Source of the DNA: Lentimonas sp002292345
GTDB lineage: Bacteria > Verrucomicrobiota > Verrucomicrobiia > Opitutales > Coraliomargaritaceae
Reading direction: 5' to 3'
Length of the DNA stretch: 27,136 bases
NCBI GenBank assembly: GCA_964187655.1
Contig: CAXLMP010000040.1
Span: 1-27,136, forward strand
Numbering within the stretch: position 1 is the first letter of the stretch; every line of letters begins with the position of its first letter. The translations under genes and the position numbers were made by a program. The notes beneath the pieces were generated by a model that had not been told where the DNA came from, did not search any database, and saw only the letters and a list, made by a program, of their open reading frames with translations. Shown one piece after another: positions 14,959 through 22,582 of the stretch.

Positions 14959-16632
14959 TCAATCAATCACCACCAGCCCAGTTATAACAATACTGATTAT
15001 GACGAGTGGTGGTAGCCACATGGCGTGGCCCTGTAATCGCGCCGCGCAGCGATGCAGCCACAATAATATGGCAAAATAAACGCACAGTGCAGTATAGCTG
15101 AGAGCGGTTGAGAAGCCATCACTGGGCAGAATGGCACAAGGGAGTTGTGCGCAGAAGATTACCATGTGATCCATTAGATAAATCACAGTCCAAGCGGAGT
15201 GGTTGATGAATTCCGCAAGGCCAGAGAGCAGGGTGCCGGAACAAGTCAGAGAGATGACGCCGCCACTGATGACGATGGCGACTAAATAGACCAACAGCAT
15301 GTTGAGTAAAATCGCACCGGGCGCGACGAACCCGAACAGTCCAGCGCTGAGCGGTGTACTCGCTAGCCAGGCGGAGAAGCTAATGGCAAACAGTAGTAAA
15401 ACTTTGTCGAGCGACCAAGCAAAGGCGCGCTGCCGAGCGTTCCAGTCTTGTTCCGGCAACCACTGATAGGGCTGGCAGCGGCCCGTTAAGACTTGGTGTA
15501 GCGGTAGGCCAAATAATAATATGCTGAGTACCACCGCGTAGGAGAGCTGAAAGCCAAGGCTCCACAATTGATTGGGATCGATTATTAGTACTAAGATGGC
15601 GGAGCACATCAGGGCAGAGAATGGGGAGCGCTGGCGCTGGCAGGCAAAGCTGGACCAGAAAAAAGCCGCCATCAGAAACGCGCGAATGGCGGAGGGCGTG
15701 CCGCCGGTTATTTCGACATAGAAATACAATAGCGGCAGTCCGATCCATGGGGCAACTGCTCGCGGCACTCGGATGAGTAAGAGGAATTGAGCAATCACCG
15801 TCGCAATTACACCGATATGTAAGCCACTGATCGCGAAGAAGTGCATGGTACCAGTCATTCGATAGCGCTCGATTTGTGCTTTGCTCAGTTCGATCTTACG
15901 GCCCAAAAGCATCGCGACGTATACATTGGCAAGTTCCGAATTTTCTGGTGCTCCCAACCGCAGTGTTGCTTGAAATCGCTGATTCATTGCCGCGCAAAAC
16001 CGATCAAAGGCGACTGGCGCTCGCAGTATTTGCAGCGGGCCAGTGCGGTCGAAGCGGTAGTGTACGCCGATGCTTTGTAGGTAGGTTTCGAAATCGTCTT
16101 TATCACTGGTGGTGGCCGACGGTAGGATCGGCGTGAGCACACCGGTGGTCTGCAGTTGTAGCCCGCGCTGGATGTTTAGTTGGGCGGTCTGTTCTGCTAG
16201 TTCTGGCGGAAGCGTCAGTTTAAAGTAGATCTGATCGTCGGTATGTATGCGGCTGGTGGTGGGCGCGTCGAGAACGCGGGCGATTCCGCTAGGTTTGCCA
16301 TAACGTACGCCAGGTTGCATGACGCGTTGTATTTCGATGGCTAACTGCGCCTCGCGCGCTGGTAGGGTAAGGTTGTAGGCCTGTGGCGCCTTAGGTAGTC
16401 GAAGTTGCCCATAAGCCCAGCAGCAGAGGGTTGTGCTGATCAAGAAACACAGCATCCATTGCCACTGTAAACTTTCGTTTCGTGCGAGTCGAAGCGCCGC
16501 GACGCTGCCGCTAAATGCGACACATAGAAGCAGGGGCAGTGGCGCGGTGTAGTGACGGGCTAGAATCAGCCCGAGGAGAAGTCCTAATAATAACGATAAA
16601 ATCGGGGCGCGGACTTGAGTCGTTGGTGTCAT
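14959..16632 (-). CDS. comEC: ComEC/Rec2-family DNA uptake channel without hydrolase domain
   Basis: This polytopic membrane protein forms the inner-membrane channel that imports single-stranded DNA during natural transformation. The N-terminus (about 1-80) has several hydrophobic spans, followed by a soluble OB-like/DUF4131 region (about 85-205). The Competence domain (about 225-500) contains the signature HFFAISGLHIG and the segment GGTPSAIRAFLMA. At 557 residues the protein stops after the last membrane helices (VIISIVITGLVVID). It lacks the C-terminal metallo-beta-lactamase-like domain of full ComEC (about 750-800 residues). The ATG at 16632 faces rarA, with 98 nt between the two starts. 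A type IV pilus/secretion ATPase pair (gspE-gspF) is present elsewhere in the window, as needed for DNA capture, but no other com gene is visible. Confidence 0.92.
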   Translation of the reverse strand: MTPTTQVRAPILSLLLGLLLGLILARHYTAPLPLLLCVAFSGSVAALRLARNESLQWQWMLCFLISTTLCCWAYGQLRLPKAPQAYNLTLPAREAQLAIEIQRVMQPGVRYGKPSGIARVLDAPTTSRIHTDDQIYFKLTLPPELAEQTAQLNIQRGLQLQTTGVLTPILPSATTSDKDDFETYLQSIGVHYRFDRTGPLQILRAPVAFDRFCAAMNQRFQATLRLGAPENSELANVYVAMLLGRKIELSKAQIERYRMTGTMHFFAISGLHIGVIATVIAQFLLLIRVPRAVAPWIGLPLLYFYVEITGGTPSAIRAFLMAAFFWSSFACQRQRSPFSALMCSAILVLIIDPNQLWSLGFQLSYAVVLSILLFGLPLHQVLTGRCQPYQWLPEQDWNARQRAFAWSLDKVLLLFAISFSAWLASTPLSAGLFGFVAPGAILLNMLLVYLVAIVISGGVISLTCSGTLLSGLAEFINHSAWTVIYLMDHMVIFCAQLPCAILPSDGFSTALSYTALCVYFAILLWLHRCAARLQGHAMWLPPLVIISIVITGLVVID

Positions 16633-16730
16633 GAGGCTGCGTTAATTCTATTATTACAAAGCGTTAGCTTAAATTTGCTTCGTTGCGTTCTAACTTGCAA
16701 GACTGCGTCACGCATCTGATGGTAGCTTCG

Positions 16731-18083
16731 ATGTCTGAAAATATCGAACAGGCTGGCATTTTTGATGCCGAGCAGGACGCTTCGACCGGCTCCTTGGTGC
16801 GGCCGTTGGCGGTACGTATGCGACCGCAGCACTTGGGCGAGATCATTGGTCAGGATCACATAGTCGGTGAGGGCTGTTTGTTGCCGCGCTTGATTCAGGC
16901 AGATAATTTCGGCAGCCTGATTTTTTATGGCCCACCTGGCTGCGGTAAGACTTCGATGGCGGAGGTGATTGCGGCGGAGACGCAGAGTAAGTTCGTGCGG
17001 ATCAATGCGGTGCTGTCGAATGTGGCCGAGGTGCGCGATATCCTACGCTTGGCACGTTACGAGCCAGATAAGCGCACCATCCTGTTTATCGATGAGATCC
17101 ATCGGTTTAATAAGTCACAGCAAGATCTACTGCTGCCGGATGTGGAGGCAGGCAATATTCGTCTGATTGGCGCGACCACACACAATCCCGGGTTTTATGT
17201 GAATCCGCCGCTGTTGAGCCGTAGCCACCTGTTTCGTTTGGAGCCGGTGGATGTCGAGTCTGTCGCGATTGTACTGGCGCGTGCCTTAAAAGATGTGGCG
17301 CGTGGCCTCGGTGCACATCGTTGCACAGCGGAGCCAGCGGTGTTTGAAGCCGTGGCTGATTTTTCTGGTGGTGATTTGCGCCGTGCACTCAATGCCTTGG
17401 AAACACTGGTACTGAGTCAGCCCTTGGGCGCGCATGTCGATGCGCAGGCGGTCGAGGTGTTCGCACGCGAGCGGCAGATTCGCTACGACCGCGATGAGGA
17501 TGAGCATTACGATCACGCCTCAGCGATGATTAAGAGCATCCGCGGGTCAGATCCCGATGCCGCGCTGTATTGGACCTTTAAGATGCTGCAGGGCGGCGAA
17601 GATCCACGCTATATCGCGCGGCGCTTGACCATTTTGGCTTCTGAAGATGTCGGCCTTGCTAATTCGCATGCGCTGACAGTGGCCACCGCCGCATTTGAGG
17701 CCTGCGAAAAGATCGGCATGCCAGAGTGTGAGTATCACTTGGCGCACGCGGTGCTTTATTTAGCGACCTCGCCAAAGAGCAACTCGGTGACGAAGGCGAT
17801 GCATGCAGTTAAAAAGTCGCTCCGAGACGAGCCTGTACAAGCCGTGCCCCTATGGTTGCGTGATGCGCACACCAAGACAAACAAGGCGCTCGGCCACGGT
17901 AAGGACTACCTGTATAGTCACGATTATCCCTCAGGGATTTCTGGGCAGGAGTTTATGTTGGCACCCCAGCAGTTTTATGTGCCGGGTCATTCGGGAGCGG
18001 AAGCTGCTACGGCACAACGGCTCGAACAGTTAAAACAGCTTAAAGTTGCCATTCAGCAGCGAGATGCTTCTACGCAGGATTGA
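16731..18083 (+). CDS. rarA: Replication-associated recombination protein A (AAA+ ATPase)
   Basis: RarA (also MgsA) is a clamp-loader-like AAA+ ATPase that acts at stalled replication forks and interacts with single-stranded-DNA-binding protein. From the ATG at 16731 it has 450 residues, the usual length. RPLAVRMRPQHLGEIIGQDHI (about 24-44) is the typical opening. Walker A GPPGCGKT is at 67-74, Walker B ILFIDEIHRF at 117-126 (D121, E122) and sensor 1 GATTHNP at 147-153, followed by NPPLLSRSHLF. The C-terminal part has the MgsA block YDHASAMIKSIRGSDPDAAL and ends with HDYPSG. Upstream in-frame starts (ATG 16719, TTG 16683) exist; the chosen ATG gives the family length. Confidence 0.96.
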   Translation: MSENIEQAGIFDAEQDASTGSLVRPLAVRMRPQHLGEIIGQDHIVGEGCLLPRLIQADNFGSLIFYGPPGCGKTSMAEVIAAETQSKFVRINAVLSNVAEVRDILRLARYEPDKRTILFIDEIHRFNKSQQDLLLPDVEAGNIRLIGATTHNPGFYVNPPLLSRSHLFRLEPVDVESVAIVLARALKDVARGLGAHRCTAEPAVFEAVADFSGGDLRRALNALETLVLSQPLGAHVDAQAVEVFARERQIRYDRDEDEHYDHASAMIKSIRGSDPDAALYWTFKMLQGGEDPRYIARRLTILASEDVGLANSHALTVATAAFEACEKIGMPECEYHLAHAVLYLATSPKSNSVTKAMHAVKKSLRDEPVQAVPLWLRDAHTKTNKALGHGKDYLYSHDYPSGISGQEFMLAPQQFYVPGHSGAEAATAQRLEQLKQLKVAIQQRDASTQD

Positions 18084-18114
18084 TCTCTGTACTGTTGTGG
18101 CTATAGTGAGCGCT

Positions 18115-18624
18115 ATGAAATTAACAATTCCAGTCATTTGCCTTGCAGTATGTACACTGTCGTTACCGATTTCTGCACAAGAGCTCGTGTCCGCGGAAGT
18201 GGTGGATAAGGTGATTCCTACCGAGATTTCCGAGCCGCCGTATCAAGTCGGCCAGCTGCCTTCGCAGCAGGGATATTACATTGAGCGTCCAGGGCAGACC
18301 TCGATTAATTTTCGTATTGTGGCTAATAAAATGCGGGTATATTGGATCGATGCGGATGGTTTAATTGCAGAGCCAGAATCGACTGCTGGCAATGTGCGCC
18401 TAAATGGTAAACCAAAAATTCGATCTTATTTCAACTTGCAGCCGATCGCCGCTGCAGCCGGCTTAGGCGGCGAGGGAATCGTCCGCCCACCGCATTTTTT
18501 TAATGTGGTGCTTTACTTAAAACAGACAGAGGACGGAGCAGGTGATATACATACATTCCGTTATCTGATGTCGATGAACGCTCCGATCGAAAGTGGGGAA
18601 CCGAATCCAACTTCGACCGACTAA
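18115..18624 (+). CDS. Secreted hypothetical protein
   Basis: A 169-residue protein with a clear signal peptide (MKLTIPVICLAVCTLSLPISAQE, cleavage near residue 21 after the final Ala). The mature part looks beta-rich and has no recognised domain: GYYIERPGQTSINFRIVANKMR, then an Ala/Gly-rich stretch AAAAGLGGEGIVRPPH, and a polar C-terminus ending PNPTSTD. There is no lipobox and no catalytic signature. The ATG at 18115 is chosen over an upstream in-frame start at 18046 because it begins directly at the signal peptide. The holin-like gene begins 6 nt after the stop, so both are probably translated from one message. Confidence 0.75.
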   Translation: MKLTIPVICLAVCTLSLPISAQELVSAEVVDKVIPTEISEPPYQVGQLPSQQGYYIERPGQTSINFRIVANKMRVYWIDADGLIAEPESTAGNVRLNGKPKIRSYFNLQPIAAAAGLGGEGIVRPPHFFNVVLYLKQTEDGAGDIHTFRYLMSMNAPIESGEPNPTSTD

Positions 18625-18630
18625 GAAACT

Positions 18631-19116
18631 ATGGATTTAAAGCAAATGCTCAAAAGTTGGGTGATCGTCGCGTTCGGCGTGCTGATCGCCTCCAACACTG
18701 CTTCTGGTATACATTATGATAGCCGCGAAGCGCTGATCATCGTGGTGATACTGCTAAGTGCCTGTAATGTCTTTCTTAAGCCATTACTCATGCTGTTCTC
18801 GCTGCCCTTTATTATTCTGACATTTGGCATTGGCATCTGGGTAATCAACGCGTTGCTGTTCCTCTTTGTTGCGGCGCTGGTGAGTGGCTTCCATATCGAT
18901 AGTTTTGGCAGTGCGCTTTGGGGCGCGCTCGTCGTCAGTATCACCAGTGGCGTGGCGACTCTACTATTCGGTAGTCCGAACCCACGTCGGGGTGTGAATA
19001 TCAATGTTGGACGTGTCGGGCCCACGCCGGGCGCTGAGCCACAAGCGCGGGGTACGAGTCAGCCGCGCCAGCCAAAGCGAGTCATCGAAGATGACGATGA
19101 TGTAATCGATATTTAG
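18631..19116 (+). CDS. Phage_holin_4 (holin IV)-family membrane protein
   Basis: A 161-residue membrane protein with about four hydrophobic helices in the first 120 residues (WVIVAFGVLIASNTAS, ALIIVVILLSACNVFL, LPFIILTFGIGIWVINALLFLFVAALVSGF, ALWGALVVSITSGVATLLF). A polar tail rich in Pro and Arg ends with the acidic run EDDDDVIDI. The segment CNVFLKPLLMLFSLPF with the following GIGIWVINALLF is typical of the small membrane family named after a mycobacteriophage holin. Most bacterial members are chromosomal and not phage, and their role is unknown. No lysin or other phage gene is near. Confidence 0.87.
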   Translation: MDLKQMLKSWVIVAFGVLIASNTASGIHYDSREALIIVVILLSACNVFLKPLLMLFSLPFIILTFGIGIWVINALLFLFVAALVSGFHIDSFGSALWGALVVSITSGVATLLFGSPNPRRGVNINVGRVGPTPGAEPQARGTSQPRQPKRVIEDDDDVIDI

Positions 19117-19146
19117 AGGCAGGAATGTCACTGTGTTTAATCGAGT

Positions 19147-19200
19147 AAGGGAGTATCGACCCTATAGTTTGATGCTGTGGGCGAGTCCCCCGCACCCTTT
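19147..19200. repeat. Degenerate REP-like repeat pair
   Basis: GTGGGCGAGTCCCCCGCACC (19177-19196) followed by CTTT resembles one arm of the 22355-22428 element (core GGGCGAGTCGCCC followed by CTCCTTT). A weaker partner begins AAGGGAG at 19147. It lies in the 207-nt gap between the holin-like gene and lpdA. Confidence 0.45.
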
Positions 19201-19231
19201 TACATACGATCATCCGAGGCCCCTTGGCATT

Positions 19232-19256
19232 GACGACACGTAACTCGTCTGTTTTT
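19232..19256 (+). terminator. Possible weak terminator
   Basis: GACGA (19232-19236) pairs with TCGTC (19245-19249) around an 8-nt loop, followed by TGTTTTTC. The stem is only five base pairs, so this is a weak call for the end of the holin-like transcript. Confidence 0.35.
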
Positions 19257-19323
19257 CTTCGCAATCTTCTGCAGTGACTATTTTATCACTTTGCGGATTT
19301 AAGCACCTTCAATTTAATTATTT

Positions 19324-20721
19324 ATGTCAACTAACTCAAAATATGATCTCGTTGTGATCGGCGGTGGTCCCGCTGGTTATGCGGCAGCCATTCGCGCGGG
19401 GCAACTCGGTAAAAAAGTCGCCTGCGTTGAACAGGAGCGTCCCGGTGGCACTTGCTTGAATTGGGGCTGTATCCCTTCCAAGGCGCTGCTGAAGAGCGCT
19501 GAGTTGTTTAATAAAATCAACCACTGTGAAGAATTCGGCATCAGTGTGAAGGGGGCGAGCTATGACTTCACCAAGATCATTCAGCGTTCACGCAACGTAT
19601 CGGGCACGATGGCCAAAGGCATCGAGTTTCTGTTTAAAAAGAATAAGGTCGATTACATTAAAGGCGTCGGCACGATCGCAGTGCCTGGGATGGTAGAGGT
19701 CACTGACGGTCCAGATAAGGGCAAAATCCTTGCCACTGAAAACACCCTCATTGCGACTGGCTGTAAGCCACGTCAGCTACCTGACCTCGAAGTCGATGGT
19801 GTGCGCATCATGACCTCACGCCAAGCGTTGGAGATGAAGACGCAGCCAAAGTCTATCGTGATTGTCGGCGCTGGTGCGATTGGCGCAGAGTTTGCCTATT
19901 TCCTTAATGCTTTCGGCACCAAGGTCACGCTGGTCGAGATGCTCGATCAAGTGTTGCCAGTCGAAGACCACGAAGTCGCAGCCGTGGTTGCGAAAGAGTT
20001 TAAGAAGCAGGGTATTGACTGCCGCACTTCCACCGCGGTCGAAAACATCAAGGTCGCCAAAAACAACGTAAAAATGGACCTGGTCAAGGCTGGTAAGGCC
20101 GAGTCGATCACTGCGGATTGCGTGCTGATCGCGATCGGAGTGGTTGCCAACACCGCCGGACTGCTGTCTGCGCGCACCAAGCTCGCGGAAGATCGCGGTT
20201 ACATCAAAGTCGATGCCAACTACGAATCCAGCGTCAAGGGGATCTACGCGGCAGGCGACATCATTGGGCCGCCTTGGCTCGCGCATGTGGCGACCTATGA
20301 AGCGATTCAAGCGGTGCAGGGTATGTTTGGTCACGGCCAAGCGAAGCAAGTGACCGATTTCCCAGGCTGCACTTACTGTATCCCGCAAGTCGCTTCGATC
20401 GGTAAGACCGAGAATAAGCTCAAGGAAGAAGGCATCAAATACAAGGTCGGCAAGTTCCCCTTTCAAGCGTCTGGTAAGGCCGTCGCTTCCGGAGCTCCTG
20501 AAGGCTTCGTCAAGCTTCTCGTCTGCGAACAGTATGGCGAAATTCTCGGTGCGCACATCGTCGGTGGCGACGCCACTGAAATGATTGGCGAATATTGCTT
20601 GGGTAAGAAGCTCGAAGCGACTGCCGAAGAGATTCACAACACCATCCACGCGCACCCTACCTTGAGTGAGGCCACGATGGAAGCGGCAGCTGCGGTGTTT
20701 GGCGAAGCGATCCACATCTAG
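19324..20721 (+). CDS. lpdA: Dihydrolipoyl dehydrogenase
   Basis: This is the FAD-dependent E3 component of 2-oxoacid dehydrogenase and glycine-cleavage complexes, reoxidising dihydrolipoamide with NAD. It has 465 residues. The FAD site is GGGPAGYAAAIRA (13-25), the redox-active disulfide is C44/C49 in GGTCLNWGCIPSK, and the NAD-binding GAGAIGAEFAYFL lies near 180-195. A second FAD motif, GIYAAGDIIGPPWLAHVA, is around 300. The catalytic dyad is HPTLSE, with H444 and E449. Length and motifs are those of a complete enzyme. No E1 or E2 gene is adjacent, so it may serve several complexes. A strong terminator follows. Confidence 0.97.
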   Translation: MSTNSKYDLVVIGGGPAGYAAAIRAGQLGKKVACVEQERPGGTCLNWGCIPSKALLKSAELFNKINHCEEFGISVKGASYDFTKIIQRSRNVSGTMAKGIEFLFKKNKVDYIKGVGTIAVPGMVEVTDGPDKGKILATENTLIATGCKPRQLPDLEVDGVRIMTSRQALEMKTQPKSIVIVGAGAIGAEFAYFLNAFGTKVTLVEMLDQVLPVEDHEVAAVVAKEFKKQGIDCRTSTAVENIKVAKNNVKMDLVKAGKAESITADCVLIAIGVVANTAGLLSARTKLAEDRGYIKVDANYESSVKGIYAAGDIIGPPWLAHVATYEAIQAVQGMFGHGQAKQVTDFPGCTYCIPQVASIGKTENKLKEEGIKYKVGKFPFQASGKAVASGAPEGFVKLLVCEQYGEILGAHIVGGDATEMIGEYCLGKKLEATAEEIHNTIHAHPTLSEATMEAAAAVFGEAIHI

Positions 20722-20740
20722 TCGATTTAATTGAATCAGC

Positions 20741-20779
20741 AAAAGGCCGGACTTCGCACTGCGAAATACGGCCTTTTTT
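20741..20779 (+). terminator. Terminator after lpdA
   Basis: An outer stem AAAGGCCG (20742-20749) pairs with CGGCCTTT (20769-20776), and an inner stem TTCGC (20753-20757) pairs with GCGAA (20761-20765). The hairpin is followed by a T run and preceded by As. It starts 19 nt after the lpdA stop. Confidence 0.92.
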
Positions 20780-20878
20780 GTAGTATGCTGATACCTGTAG
20801 TTTAATCGAATAATATTTTAGGGACTGGCGCTAAGCACTCAGTGTTTCCAGTGGGCAGTTCATTTGCCGTGTCCTTTT

Positions 20879-21808
20879 CTATTTTTTAGGGGAGATGTCG
20901 ATGTTTGTGCTAAAAGCTGGTGCAGCTTCGAGCAAATTCTGCAGGGCGGCGATTAAGCGCGCACGCAATGGTTTGCCCGCCGCGGTGAGGGCGCGTTGCG
21001 CCTGCTCATATTCCGCGCGGCCGGCCTCGGTCTCGATTCGGATTGGTTCGAGGCCCAGTGAGCTGCAGTCGTAAGGGCTGGCGCGCATGTCGATTTCGCG
21101 GCAACGGATCGCATATTCGAAAGTGTCCCACAGTAGCTCCGAGCCGACCCATGGCATTGATTTCGCAGCCCACTTATATAAATCCATATTGGTATGTAGG
21201 CAGCCGGGCTGTTCGTTGGTTATCCGCCCGTCCTGCGTCGGGTGGAGCTTATTGAACGGTTTGGCGTTGTCGGTGAAGAAGCGAAATGCATCGAAGTGAC
21301 TGCAACAGGTGGGACGTGCTTCGACGACGGCATCGATCTCCGCTTGCGAGAGGCGCATCGGCAGTTTGCCTTCGTGGCGGGCACGGCCTTCGGGGCCACC
21401 TTGATAAACCATCGCCCATTCGTGCATGCCGAAGCAGCTAAACTGTGCGGGCTTATTTTGAACCGAACGGCATAAATCGAGGCTATATTGCAGCCGCTTG
21501 CGCCCTTTTACGTCGATCTTACTCGGGTCTAAGTAAAGCGTGTGGCCCTCGCGTGTGTAGTATTTTTCGTTGTAGCCATGGATGTCTTTCGGCGCTTCAA
21601 AGGAAACGCCGAGCCCTGGGTGCCAACTTTCCAGCAGTGCCGGCGCGAAGCGAAAGTAAATGAACACGAAGTCGTGGCTCGGGTGCATCTTACCAGCGGC
21701 GCGGCGCGAGCGGTAGGGCATCGTCCACTGCTGCGCTTTGTTGAAGTGAGCACGGGCACTCGCCTGCCATGTGGCATGGGGTAGAGGCGTCTGATCGAGT
21801 GTGGCCAT
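20879..21808 (-). CDS. Uncharacterised conserved protein, often labelled 3-methyladenine DNA glycosylase
   Basis: A 309-residue cytosolic protein from a family best known in Actinobacteria, where database entries call it '3-methyladenine DNA glycosylase'. I see no helix-hairpin-helix or AlkA/Tag/MPG signature to support that name. The conserved blocks I recognise are HPSHDFVFIYFRFAP (42-56), CFGMHEWAMVY (125-135), PTCCSHFDAFRFFTDNAKPFN (166-186), PGCLHTNMDLYKWA (201-214) and DMRASPYDC (240-248). Several histidines, acids and aromatics in these blocks suggest a metal-binding or nucleotide-handling enzyme, but no reaction is established. It begins 4 nt after the DUF983 gene stop on the same strand. 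Confidence 0.85.
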   Translation of the reverse strand: MATLDQTPLPHATWQASARAHFNKAQQWTMPYRSRRAAGKMHPSHDFVFIYFRFAPALLESWHPGLGVSFEAPKDIHGYNEKYYTREGHTLYLDPSKIDVKGRKRLQYSLDLCRSVQNKPAQFSCFGMHEWAMVYQGGPEGRARHEGKLPMRLSQAEIDAVVEARPTCCSHFDAFRFFTDNAKPFNKLHPTQDGRITNEQPGCLHTNMDLYKWAAKSMPWVGSELLWDTFEYAIRCREIDMRASPYDCSSLGLEPIRIETEAGRAEYEQAQRALTAAGKPLRARLIAALQNLLEAAPAFSTNIDISPKK

Positions 21809-21812
21809 TTGC

Positions 21813-22205
21813 TTAGAGGCCTTCGTTGCGGGTATCGCTGTTGGCCGGCAGTTGGTGCGGGAACATACTATAGTAAGTCATGATCACCCAGCTGAGCATT
21901 AACGGGTAAAGCAGGGTGGTGAGGAGCACCGAGCCGACGATGCCGATGATCACGCCAGTCCACATTCCGACGACCTGTTTGACCACTAAAATACAGATGG
22001 GAATGATGACGACGATGATCGCCAGCACATAACCGATCGAGGTGGTGCCGAAATAGAAGCCCGAGTCTTCTTTCTCGAGTGGCATATTGCAACCAGTGCA
22101 GTGTTTGTTGAGCCGAAACCAATGCTTGAATATGCCGAAGGTGCCGCAGTTGGGGCAGCGTCCGGTTAGACTGCGTGCAATGATCTCTGCTCGTTCGACT
22201 TTCAT
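21813..22205 (-). CDS. DUF983 zinc-ribbon membrane protein
   Basis: A 130-residue member of the DUF983 family: an N-terminal zinc ribbon followed by two transmembrane helices. The ligands are C17 and C20 (CPNC) and C36 and C39 (CTGC). The helices are near 56-77 (IGYVLAIIVVIIPICILVVK) and 84-110. The segment GRCPNCGTFGIF is the family's characteristic start. The function of the family is unknown. The ATG at 22205 is chosen; a TTG at 22229 would add eight residues. The gene is 4 nt upstream of the glycosylase-labelled gene, which suggests a two-gene operon. Confidence 0.9.
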   Translation of the reverse strand: MKVERAEIIARSLTGRCPNCGTFGIFKHWFRLNKHCTGCNMPLEKEDSGFYFGTTSIGYVLAIIVVIIPICILVVKQVVGMWTGVIIGIVGSVLLTTLLYPLMLSWVIMTYYSMFPHQLPANSDTRNEGL

Positions 22206-22354
22206 ATACTGAGGGTCACGCAATGCCAATCATTGCCCTTTGGCAAGATTCCATCCTGTGTGTCATTATTTCTATAACCGCTTCATGTGGCACTTTTATC
22301 GAACCTCACCGATCGAGCGCAGCGAGGGTACTGCAAGTTTCGATCTGGCATATT

Positions 22355-22428
22355 GAAAGGAGTGAGGGCGACTCGCCCTCGTTTTATTAGCAGTGGCCCA
22401 ACGTGGGCGAGTCGCCCACGCTCCTTTC
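22355..22428. repeat. BIME-like pair of inverted palindromic repeats
   Basis: Two palindromic units in opposite orientation flank a 21-nt AT-richer spacer. The left unit is at 22355-22380 (GAAAGGAGTGA then GGGCGACTCGCCC), the right at 22402-22428 (GGGCGAGTCGCCC then ACGCTCCTTTC). Each core is its own palindrome around one central base, and the outer GAAAGGAG/CTCCTTTC arms are complementary, so the whole can fold as one long hairpin or two short ones. Similar units occur at 14874-14938 and 19147-19200. The layout is like enterobacterial BIMEs. Confidence 0.82.
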
Positions 22429-22508
22429 GGTTGAGTGCCGCGGACGCGCCTGCGCTTCCTTAACTCCCAGCCCGCAACATTTTTCCACGATTCATGGCTG
22501 GTCATTTG

Positions 22509-22549
22509 CTGCGGAGTCGGCAGAGTTCCGCCATCTAATGGATCCGCAG
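22509..22549 (+). other. Possible hairpin in the helicase leader
   Basis: CTGCGGA (22509-22515) pairs with TCCGCAG (22543-22549) around a 27-nt loop. It ends 33 nt before the DEAD-box start. It may be a structured 5' leader of the helicase mRNA, but it is also consistent with chance. Confidence 0.3.
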
Positions 22550-22582
22550 AGATAATTTCGCGGGCCGACAGCAGACAAAACG

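Larger units (their letters stand above)
22206..22582. other. Intergenic region between DUF983 and DEAD-box helicase
   Basis: This 377-nt divergent gap must contain the promoters of both flanking units. It holds the REP-like pair at 22355-22428 and a short hairpin at 22509-22549 in the helicase leader. No coding frame here is supported, and no tRNA or riboswitch is recognised. Confidence 0.6.

Noticed and set aside
14696..14962. 88-codon minus-strand and overlapping plus-strand frames after L31
   Set aside because: They read through a terminator and repeat units, and have no protein-like features.
18631..19116. Holin-like gene as evidence of a prophage
   Set aside because: The phage_holin_4 family is widely chromosomal, and there is no lysin, integrase or structural phage gene in the window.
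19816..20742. 308-codon open frame on the minus strand opposite lpdA
   Set aside because: It is fully antisense to a gene with all lpdA motifs, and its translation has no recognisable domain; long antisense frames follow from the codon bias of lpdA.
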